Assembly (NCBI GenBank): GCA_016490735.1
Contig: JAEMWC010000967.1
Coordinates: forward strand, 91,001-155,000
DNA length: 64,000 nucleotides
Reading direction: 5' to 3'
DNA from: Pachyseris speciosa
Lineage: Eukaryota; Cnidaria; Anthozoa; Scleractinia; Pachyseridae
Within the stretch, counting starts at the first letter, position 1. Every line of letters starts with the position of its first letter. Made by a program: the position numbers and the translations under genes. Under the pieces are notes generated by a model. It saw nothing but the letters and a program-made list of their open reading frames with translations, was not told the DNA's origin and ran no database searches. Positions 48,212 through 58,173 of this stretch are shown one piece after another.

Positions 48212-49182
48212 GCCAAGTTTGGTAGTCATTCATTATCAAGGTGTAGTGACAGACCTTCAAGTAGCAGATACCTTGACAGTAAGGCAACAGAGAAAACCCA
48301 TCACAGTGCACAGATATCACAAGAAAGACCTCTCTCGCATCAAAGAACTCACAGAGATAGAGGAGGTTTTTTACGACACCAAAGCTCTGAAGAACTTGTT
48401 TCTCCTCAAGAAGTTTCATTTGTTCCAAGGCCTCCACCAAGGCAGGGTCGTCCCAAATAAGCCAAAGTTAGGGTGCGTCCAAGTTCTCATGTGGGAGGAG
48501 AGAATGCAGTGTCCAGGGTTGAATCCATTCATGCTGGAGACCAAGCCCAGGCGCGGATCCAGGATTTTGAAATGGGGGGTAAATTTTCTCCACCTCAATC
48601 AGAGAAATCAGAGAAATCAAATATTATTTCAATATTTGAGGGATAAGAAAAAAAAAAAAAAAGAAAGAAGGGGGCTCAGAAAAAGGGGGGTGAAAATTCA
48701 CCCATTTCACCCCCCCTGGATCCGCACCTGAAGCCCCTTTTCCTCCACCATTAAAACCACAGTTGTCTTTCTCAAAGTATAAACCTCTTCCTTCTGTTGG
48801 TACTGGTCTAATGAAAGATGCTGAAAATTGTGACACTTCAAATGATTTTCTCATTAAAGAAACAAATAATTTGCTGCAAAGGACAGCAGGTCTGTCATTA
48901 CAGCATACACTCCCTGATGAGCCAACAGACACTGAGTCAGGTAGAGTATATCTTGCCATAAAACTGTTAGATGGATCACGCCATGAAAGGTGGTTTAGAC
49001 ACACAGACACACTTGCTGCAGTGATGGCATTTGCAGCATCATTAAGTAATGATCAGCTTCCTCCCTGCCAGTTCTGTGTCAATGAAGTGCCCAGAAGGGT
49101 TTTTGATGACTTGTCTCTGAGTCTGTCACAGGCAAGGATCAACTCAAGAACAGTTCTTTATCTTGAAGACAAACTAGAATAG
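48212..49182 (+). pseudogene. UBXN10: UBXN10-like UBX-domain protein, interrupted by a MITE and an in-frame stop
   Basis: The exon starts after an acceptor at 48210-48211. It encodes a Ser/Arg/Gln-rich segment ending VPRPPPRQGRPK, then an in-frame TAA at 48460, then about 29 more codons in the same frame. A 183-base MITE (48548-48730) follows. Removing the MITE and one 5-base target copy would restore the same frame into a Pro-rich segment (PFPPPLKPQ). The C-terminal UBX domain is intact (VYLAIKLLDGSRHERWFR, VNEVPRRVFDDLSLSL, LYLEDKLE, stop 49182). UBXN10 recruits p97/VCP and acts in ciliogenesis. Any 5' exon is not identified. The combination suggests an inactivated gene; alternatively only the UBX part is still used from a new start. 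Confidence 0.72.
48548..48730. mobile_element. 183-bp MITE inserted in UBXN10-like coding sequence
   Basis: Ends CAGGCGCGGATCCAGG and CCTGGATCCGCACCTG are inverted repeats. AAGCC flanks both sides as a 5-base target duplication. The interior contains GGGG/CCCC-rich stretches and an A run (48650-48662), with stops in all frames. Confidence 0.82.
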
Positions 49183-50240
49183 CCACGATTTGTACTATTA
49201 TTACAGGCGATCCCAAGCTCAGGAGTGAACAGCTGCTATGCTCTTTGCACAACGTTTGCTGAAATGTTTTATGCAAAACAAGGAAAAGATCCTAAAAAGT
49301 TGGTTCCCAGCTTGTTAAACAAACCAAGCCAATCAGAAATAATTAAGTACTGAAGTGCATCTGACAGAAAGAATAATATTGACAACAATAATTATAATAA
49401 TAACAATATGAGTAATACTAATGCTTTAGGAGCTCTTAACACAACTCTTAGTGCTCTTACAGCATCCAGTCAGTCCATCTCAGAGATAAAATAATCAGTG
49501 GCTAAACTGAAGGAGTAAGCAATAATGTACCCTTCTCAAGAAAGCAACTACTGCAGAAGAATGGCGTCCTTGAAAAGTTGTTGTTTAAAAAGGTGTCTGC
49601 TTGTATGATGTCCATGTCTAGTTGGACAGATGTCCAGATTACACAGTTGTGACTTGTCCGCCATAGAGAGTTGTCTTTCTGAGGGTGTTGTTTGCATTAG
49701 AGAGATAATCAACTATGGCGTCCCCCTTTTACAGGGAGGTGTGTGCCTGGGAGAGAGGTAAACCTTAGAGAGCTCTTTGTCTTTTTAACTAGAATATAGA
49801 CGATGAATGATATCTATCAATAAATTATTAGTATGGTTTATTAGTGTGCAACAGTTGTCAGGTTATTTTCTGCCTTAATTTATCATGTCTCATTTGTTCG
49901 ACATTTGTATGGATTGTCAAGAGTGCAAATCTAGTGAAACCACACAGAAATTTTATGCTGAAGTTTCCTTCTTCAGGAAATGATTAGTTTACGTCCAATC
50001 GGGCATTAATTAATCTATTTTTCGTTGGAGTGGATGGTTGTACCTGACCCCTGACTGTATTTCCGTTCGAACGGACGCGGGTCAGAATGCAGTAAAATTT
50101 AAAATCTGAACGGGAACGCTTGTTACGCAGGCTACATCCTAGCGGGTACAGGTTTTTACTGGACATTTTTGGGTACAACCAGATGTTACTGAAGGTAGCA
50201 AATGTCGCAATCCTTAGAATTTTATGCAACATTTCGCATT
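49183..50240. other. Region downstream of UBXN10-like sequence
   Basis: An AAT/ATA-rich stretch lies at about 49380-49425. I see no conserved coding segment, tRNA or clear inverted-repeat element. It may hold the 3' UTR of the UBXN10-like gene. Confidence 0.4.
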
Positions 50241-50400
50241 CGACACAGCCTGTTCGCACTCGACACAGCCTGTTCTCATTCGACACAGCCTGTTCGCACT
50301 CGACACAGCCTGTTCGCATTCGACACAGCCTGTTCGCACTCGACACAGCCTGTTCGCACTCGACACAGCCTGTTCGCACTCGACGCAGCCTGTTCTCATA
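50241..50400. repeat. 20-bp minisatellite, eight units
   Basis: CGACACAGCCTGTTCGCACT-type units start every 20 bases from 50241 to 50381, with C/T and A/T variants at the unit end. Because 20 is not a multiple of 3, every frame reads a rotating peptide repeat on both strands, which explains the long open frames here. Confidence 0.92.
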
Positions 50401-50816
50401 TCTTTGGGGCGAGCGCGCGAGAGCGCGCGAAGAAATTAAATTTTAGCGCAGTCGCCGCGCGATTTTCTTCCCTCGTTATTCGCTCGTTTCATGTTTTGCT
50501 CTTCGTTCGCCCCAAATATCTGAGAGACTTCGACAATTTACACATCATGAATTTAGGAAGAAGCAAGGTTGGCGCATTGGTGAGAGTTTGTCTAGCCCAT
50601 TAACGCAACAGTGCAACGATGCGCAGCACCACAGTTCAAGAGCGACAATTCAAATTAGCAAAATTCTTGGCAAACTTAACTTTCAGTGCCATTTAGGGGT
50701 ATAGAATGGTAAAATCCGAGACTCGCCGAGACGCCGAGACCCTCATTTAAAATCCGAGACCGAGACTTAACTATTTTTTAAAATCCGAACCCGAGTACCG
50801 TGGCTCATAGTGACAA

Positions 50817-51103
50817 AACACTTCCCAGAATGGAAAACACTTCCCAGGATTTAAAAACACTTCTCAGAATGGAAAACACTTCCCAGAATTGAGAACACTT
50901 CCCAGGATTGAAAACATTTCCCGGGATTAAAAACACTTCCCAGAATTGAAAAGACATATCAGAATTGAAACACTTCCTGGTTTTAAAAACAAACCCAGGG
51001 TTAAAAACACTTCCCAGGATTGTAATCACTTTCCAGAATGGAAAACACTTCCCAGGGATAAAAACACTTCCCAGAATGGAAAACACTTCCCAGGATTGAG
51101 TTG
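50817..51103. repeat. Imperfect minisatellite of about 20-bp units
   Basis: About fourteen units resembling AAAACACTTCCCAGAATGG vary in sequence and in length (19-21 bases). The open frame on the minus strand here is a by-product of the repeat. Confidence 0.85.
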
Positions 51104-52474
51104 AGAACATTGCAATGTGACAATTGGCCTGGTTACCAAGAGCTTTTTCATGAATTGTAAACTATTTCTGAATGTCCCATTCTGCTGTGCCTGTTTCATG
51201 GTTTGTATTCTCTTTGATTTGACGGAACAATCATGAAATTCGTCCTTGGAGTGCTGTATCTTCAGTTTGCTGTTTGTGTGGCATTACCGGCAAATCTTTG
51301 TGACGAAACGTTTAATTCAGTTGAGGAATGCGTATCTTCGTACTGGAGAGCCGGTTATCGCTACTCAACCATCCTGATGTTTCTGTCGGCTTACCACGGC
51401 ATTTTCTGGACTCTGAGGCAGCTAAAATACTTTATCAACCATAAGTTAGGGTTACGAAGAAGAGGAAATCAATCACCAATCGCCAACGTTCGCCAAGCAA
51501 TTGATTATGAACTCAGTGGCACAGGGAGATTGCTTGGTTATCGTGCCATGACGCGACGGCTTCAACGAGAATACAACCTCTCGATAGGGAGGCATGTAGT
51601 TATGACACTTCTGCAGAACATCGATCCAAATGGTGTTAATCGTCGAAGACGACGACGACTCGAGCGTAGGCGCTATAGATGCCCAGGCCCAAACGCTGTA
51701 TGGCACATTGACGGATACGACAAGTTGGCCCCTTACGGATTTTTTATAAGTGGATGTATTGATGGGTATTCCAGAAGGATTATGTTTTTGCACGTTGCTG
51801 CTACTAATCATGACCCTTCTGTCATTGCACTGTATTACCTAAACTGTGTAAAGCAGATTCAGGGATGCCCGAGGTTGGTTCAAACTGACTGTGGAACAGA
51901 AAATGTAGTAGTTGCTGCAATACAGGGAGTTTTTTTGCAACATTGCTGCCCCTCCTTTTAATGGACCTCAAAGCCATAGATATGGTAGCTCACCAGCTAA
52001 CCAACGCATTGAAGCATGGTGGTCTTATCTTAAAAGAGCAGCAGCGGTTGGTGGATTGATTTGTTTAAAGATTTGGTTGCGTTTGGATACTTTGAGCATG
52101 GGAATGTGATTCACACTTGCTGTCTGCAATTCTGTTTCATGGCTTTAATTCAACAAGAATTAGACAAAGTGGCCAATGAATGGAACAGTCACAGAATAAG
52201 ACCGACCAGAATGGCTGAGTGTCCTGCTGGAGTGCCTGATGAGCTGTATTTCCTACCGGAGGCTTCAGGTAAATTTTCCCATGTAAACCGCTTATCTTCA
52301 TATAATCCACTACTCCAGTATTTAGCTATGTAACCCTTTCTAGTCCGAACAATTTTCCGTCCCAGGGTTAAAAACACTGGGAGCCGGAGGAAGGGTGGGG
52401 AGGGGGCGTGGTGGGGCAGCGGAGACTGTGGCCTTCTCCATAACTTCGCCATCTGGACCGCAGGTACCGCAAGC

Positions 52475-52848
52475 TCGCGATTTGTGTTGACCTTTGTAAC
52501 GTAAACAGCAGCGCGCGTCACGTAATTGCGTAATGGCGAAATTATAAGGATTTGTATGGGGAAAAATTGTTTCGAATTCGAAGGCAAAATTAGGGATGAT
52601 TTTTCAATAAAATTTCATCACCTTAACTCCTCTATAGTTCCTTTTGTGTCCTGTCTGGTTTCTAGGTCGATTTGTGGCGATTTCGTGGAGTTTCTGTACC
52701 AACTGTTTCTCTTTATGTATATACCTTTCCAAGGTAGGGGACTGATCCAGAACTGCGACCCGATCCACTGAAGGAAAACAGCCATAAATTCCTTCCAAAG
52801 ACTCCAATCGCATTGAAATTACGTTACAAAGGTCAACACAAATCGTGA
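52475..52848. mobile_element. MITE in the intron of the integrase-like gene
   Basis: TCGCGATTTGTGTTGACCTT at 52475 is mirrored by AAGGTCAACACAAATCGTGA ending at 52848. The inner GTAACGTAA pairs with TTACGTTAC. The interior has no gene. Confidence 0.75.
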
Positions 52849-53000
52849 CATTTCCTCTCTATCCGGGACACCTGGTGTTGCAACGCGTGGTGCGGATGGC
52901 AAGTGGGTCCAAGGTAAGGAACTTGATATCGTAAATGGGTTACTGTGGATTTTATTTGCGTTGGCATGAAGCTAACGTTATTTAAATTTGTTATACCGTG

Positions 53001-53029
53001 CTGACGAGTCCCAAGAAGGACGAAACGTC
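53001..53029 (+). ncRNA. Hammerhead-ribozyme-like motif
   Basis: CTGACGA (53001-53007), helix GTCC-CAAGAA-GGAC, then GAAACGTC (53022-53029). The core fits CUGANGA...GAAA exactly and stem II is perfect. Flanking bases pair only weakly, so stem I is doubtful. Confidence 0.55.
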
Positions 53030-56000
53030 TGTCCACCGTTACAACTTTTTTCACGCAGTATCAGCCTTGCTTTTGTTGTGTTCCTATAAAAAATAATATG
53101 AACATTACTGTAAAAGTGAATTTTTGTTCAGTAAAAACAGGCGCCTTTTAATTTGTCAACAAAAACCTGGCAGTCAAACTTTGGCTACCAGATAACACTG
53201 CATTCAGTGTACGATGATCAAACATACCAAATTGTTTCCAGTTAAATTTATGGAATTCATCAAAGATTCATAGCATTTGCTCCAGTATTAAAAGAAATTA
53301 TCAAGGTTCAAAGCTGTGTTGGCAGAATCGTTGCCCTTCCTCTCCCCCTCCGTGCATGCAGTGCGGTATAAAAGAAAATCTTAAAACGTTTGAAATAATT
53401 CCACTTAACTGTCTTGACCATGCTAAATTACAGGTGTTTCCGACAAGAAACAAGACGTGTCACCAATGCATATCACCTGGGCCGAGCACAGGGTAACTGA
53501 ACCACCCATGATTGCGGATGCCGATTTCAAAGATTATCTTCTTCAAGTGTTTGGTAATCTTCCTATGCCTTCAACTTGGGAGGAAGAAATGCAATTTTAT
53601 TTTTATGTCTTGCGAGTTACCTATTAACCCATGTACTGCCACAAGATTACGGCATCATTTCATTGTTGCTGTTAGAAGCAAGCAGCTCAGAACTCGACAA
53701 ATTATACGTCTTACATGAGTTCTGTAAAATTTAATATACATAAATTGGTAATAGTAACAAGATTGATGAGTGAAAATGTAATCAAAAACCTTACGATCAT
53801 GTTTTAAATGGGTAACATGTTCAACAAGGCAAAAAATATTCTGGCGTTAATGTTAATTTTGGAAATAAAGACCGGCGTTGCCTTAAGTATATGCTCTGTA
53901 ATTCAAGTTTTTATAAATTTATATATTATATCTTATATTTGGAGAAATGTCTCTTTGTTTTATTTTATAAGCTCTACACATCACGAATCTGATGAGCAAC
54001 GAAAAAATACGTTTACACCTAACGGAGTATATAATACATTACCCGAAAGTGCAAATTAACTCAGTTACAAATTATCGGAGTTTAAAAGAGATAATGTAAC
54101 AGTTGTTTTCAGACTTTCCCGAAGCCACATGTCAGTACAATTGCTTCTTCCATGATCTGCTTGAATGCTTCATAGCTTTCTACAGCTCGAGGAAGAAACA
54201 GCTCCAAGGAACACGTCGATGCGTACGGGAACCGTCGCGTTATGCCATCTTGATTATAAAATTTGATTTCGATTTTCTTTTCGAAGCCCGAGGGTGGTAC
54301 TTGATCAGCACCTGAAGCAAATTCCAACAGCTTAGGTAATGGGATCGATCCTTCATCAATGAGATCCTCCCACCACAAGCAGGTCAGTTCCTCTCCTTCA
54401 CGGTTGTTTGCCCCTACAGGAGAAAAAGAGACTTCGAAAAGCTGACGGAATTTGGTACCGGTGAGCGCCTCTTCAGTGTAACAAAAGACACCTTTAAACA
54501 AATGGGCGTTGCTTTTACTGAATCAAAAAGGTTGGAATCTACCGATTTAAAGCCATCAACAAATTGGTCTAGGGATACCTTGCTCTTGGTTATCACCAAA
54601 TGTTCACACAGCATTCTGATCAGCACAGGCTTCTCTCCTGCTCGCCACGTAAGTTTGCTCAAACCAAGGTCCAGCAAGAAATCCAACAGCTCTGATGATA
54701 ATCCACTCTCAAAGGATTCGTCTGATAAGGACTGAATCTGTTTTTTGTTTAAAAGCAAAATAGCAGTGTAAATACGACAGCAAAAAAAACCCAGTTAGAG
54801 CTGGATTGATAAACGCGTGGAAGAAAAGCCATACCATAAACTGAACAATCTTTGTTTGAAGAATCACAACACACGGGGGTAGACCAACTGTAATCATGGA
54901 CAAAAGTAGTCGAGCCCATAAACGTTAAATGCGTGAGTTTTCTAATCTTCAATTCTCACATTTCGACCCCCTCCCCCCTGGTCAATGTTGTAACCACGTG
55001 TCAATATCCACAGAGCGTACTTCAACATTGGAAAGGGGGAGGGGGAGAGGGGGCTTTGGCGTCGACCAAAAAAGAGGATTTTTCAATTACAGAAGGAAGC
55101 TGACAGAAAGGGTTATTTTGCTCAAAGGTGTCAACACTTTTGTCCATTATTGTTGCTATTTACACAGCTTGGCCTAGGATTTGGACACAGGGGCAAGTGA
55201 TGAGTTTTAAAACTTTCTGGGAAGTCGTTTCGGAGAGGCCTAAAGAATTCGCCTTTAAAATGGAACCCCTTTTAAAACCTGGTGGGTGACAACTTGTGAA
55301 ATGCGTGTACTTGAATGTTTTCGTTGTTTCGAAATGCATTTCCATGTCCAGTATACGAAGCGGCACATTTGCAAATCTTGTGGCTTTGTATATAAGAGGA
55401 ATTGTGGTTGATACATGACTCTTAAACTTTTCCACCTTTTGTAAATTTCTGAGTGTGTAAGTTTCGCTTGGTGCCGAGCACGCGAAATATGTTTTACTAT
55501 AAGTGAAAATATAAAATGGAGTTAGAGTACCTGTCGCACTTTCTCCTGAAGTTCTCCATCGGCAATATCTTCGAGATCAAAGTAAGTGCCGACATGTGGC
55601 GACATCACCACAGATATAGGAGTAAACGGCACGTGACAAACATTTCAGGCCAGGACCACCTTGCATAAGACTTGTTGCAACCATTTGGCCTGCTCGGAAG
55701 TAGCTTTCTTTTGCAACAAGCATGGGGTTTGAAGTGAACGTCTTTCTAGAATCACAGCCTGTTAAAACACCGGAATCGGTGAGCAAACTTCTCATCAGCA
55801 GTCGCAGAAACTCCCTTCGAGGTCCTCCCAAATCAGCGGCCTCTTCACCAATAAATTGCACACTTAGCAGTGAACCAGGTTGGAAGTCTTTCTTTGAGAA
55901 TGTTCTCAGAGCATCTTGCCAGATATGACGTCTCCGGACCCTCATCATTTGCACCTGTTCTCTGCCCGACACACTCTCAAAAGCTGATCGCAAGATAGTC

Positions 56001-57090
56001 TCAAGGGATACTCTATAAAACACAATAAAACACAGACAATGCCAACTTAGAAACAAAATGCACAAAAATTTGCGTCTCTTAATCCAGAACCTTATAAACG
56101 CCTGAGTCGGCCAGAGAATCTCCGGGTCTCTCTTAATTTGCTTTTTGATAACATTCGCACTACGCATTTTGGACTACAAAAATGCACTTTTTTTATCAAG
56201 TTCGTGCCGAAATTTCGATGTCTTAACGATTCTATAAGAGTGATCCATCTGCTATAATCCGATCGTTTTTCATTGGTATATGCCACTACAAACAAACCTG
56301 TTAGCCTCGTTATCTTCATCGCCATTGTCTGGCAAAGAAGGGTAAATAGGGGTATTCCAATCATCAGCTAAACAAAAGTCGTCCATCTCATCTCCGTCAT
56401 CCAAAAGGGTACAATAAAGCCCATATGGGTCCTCTGATGTCACATTACTAGCTTCTCCGTCAGCTGTGGATGGTACATCAGGGAGAATATCGTCTGGGGA
56501 TTTCGGAAGCTGTAAGAAACAAGTGCAACATTTATAGTGATACAATGACTTGCATTAAATTGAACAGCTCCGTAATTGTTTAATATAACAGACGTCAGCT
56601 ACCTCTTTATTCCTTTCGTCAACATCGATTGTTATAAGGGGATCCATTGTGCTGAAGGGATGTACTCCTTCATCAATTTTTCTGAAATTGAACACGATTT
56701 CCCCTGAAGAATCAAGGGGCTGGAAAACAAAGAATTGCAAGATTAGTAATGGTAATAGGACTGAGTGGAGTACAATTCAAAGAGTAATCGGGCGAGTGTT
56801 TTAAAAATTGGCCGAGCGCGTAGCGCGAGGCTGATTTGAAATCACGAGCACGATTACCCCTGAATTGTACGACACGAAGTCCGATTGCCAATTAATTGTG
56901 TCAATAACAAAGTGCAAGAAACACTAGAGGTCAACTTTCAAAATTGTAAAACGTATTGTAGATTGACAACTGACACGACATGGCAGCTACTGCTCAACAT
57001 ACCCAAATAAGGTAACTGTCCGATTACAAGTGTTTGTAATCGGACAGCTCAAATCGGACAGTTTGGACCTGAAGCAGCCAGTTAAGCCAA

Positions 57091-57755
57091 TTAAGGGGGG
57101 ACTAACTTAACTACAGACTTGGCATTGTTGCCAAGGGATTTTTACGGATTGTATTTGTAAAACACGGTTTTTCGGTGTTTTTGCCACTATATTGGTGAAA
57201 CGTGCGAAGAGGTGAACATGTAAAATTTATAAATTGCTATTGCGCATGCGTAACTTGCCCCAGGCCCCAACCGCGCTTTCGAGAGAAAAATCCCTAAAAC
57301 TTGGAGAAAATTATGTGAAGTTCCGATTTTTTTTGTCAGTCGGAGATATTCCAGCCTTCTTTACAAGCCTACGTAAGCAATTGTTGTTAACGTACATAAC
57401 TGCAATGATAATGACGAAATGGTATGAATTTGTGTGCTTATGACATCATAAAGCTCACAAAAACGCGAATTTCCAAAACTCGATACGTAGAGTTTTGCAC
57501 CTTGGCGATCGTTAACCACTGACACCATTTTCGATATCCAGAAGTGTACGCCACTCGAGTTTTAGGCCTTTTTCTATTCTGGTCACGTGACTTCCCAAGT
57601 GTGGTTGTGACTCGAAAATCTTGTAAACCTTTTTGACTGTAAAAACATAGCCAGACAGCTTGCCTGTAAAAGTTAGGGTTTCCAAGATATGAGGGTTGGG
57701 AACTTTCCATAGCAACAATGTTAGCTCATTTTGTAGTTAAGTTAGTCCCCCTTAA
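57091..57755. mobile_element. MITE with TTAA target duplication, copy 2
   Basis: Twin of 1583-2248 in the second duplicate. It has the same inverted ends, with one G/C fewer at the right end. Confidence 0.75.
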
Positions 57756-57827
57756 GCCATTGACACAATTAAACGAGAAACAACTTTCACCCAACATCAT
57801 TACCTTACCATGATTGTGATAATTATT

Positions 57828-58173
57828 AGGGAGCTTAAGCAACGAGGACGGAAACGGCAACGAGAACGCCACAACACAGTAGGCTTAATTAGCAAAAACA
57901 GTCACTCTGCACGTGGGTTTTACATTTTGCTACCTTTCTTTGCTGTCCTCTGCTAAACAACAACATGAAATGACCAAGTTTTAAGTTTTCTCGAGAACGT
58001 GGGCCCGTGACGGTAAGTTTTCTTTCTTTTTCCTGAGTTTGACGTCGTTTATAGCGAATTCGCCAGCATTTTACAAGTTAGACAAATAGAAATGCTCGCG
58101 AAAGAATTACAAAAACCAGAAGTTACGTTTTGAAATGACGTTTTCGTTGCCGTTGCCGTCGTCGCTGCTTAAG
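57828..58173. mobile_element. MITE of the GACGGCAACG family, copy 2
   Basis: Twin of 2321-2666 in the second duplicate, with the same termini and a few substitutions. Confidence 0.7.

Larger units (their letters stand above)
51233..53627 (+). pseudogene. Integrase/DDE-core transposase-like gene, two exons, two frameshifts
   Basis: Exon 1 (51233-52268) begins MKFVLGVLYLQF, an unusually hydrophobic start. A helix-turn-helix-like part follows (CVSSYWRAGYRYSTILMFL, LRQLKYFINHKLGLRRR), then the integrase core with acidic residues in WHIDGYD, QTDCGTENV and NQRIEAWWSYLK, a plausible D-D-E triad. The frame shifts after a T run near 51935 and again near 52050, where VAFGYFEHGN, NEWNSHRIRPTR and CPAGVPDELYFLPEASG continue. 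The exon ends phase 1 at 52268, and exon 2 (53434-53627) matches in phase (VSDKKQDVSP, ITWAEHRVT) to a stop. It resembles a family of integrase-core genes multiplied in corals and fishes. The intron contains a MITE and a hammerhead motif. Confidence 0.75.

Noticed and set aside
50241..50400. CRISPR-like array
   Set aside because: The 20-base units are contiguous with no spacers and the genome is eukaryotic; it is a minisatellite.
50202..50603. 133-codon open frame and its opposite-strand counterparts
   Set aside because: The frames exist because a 20-base repeat lacks stop codons; the peptides are pure repeat translation.
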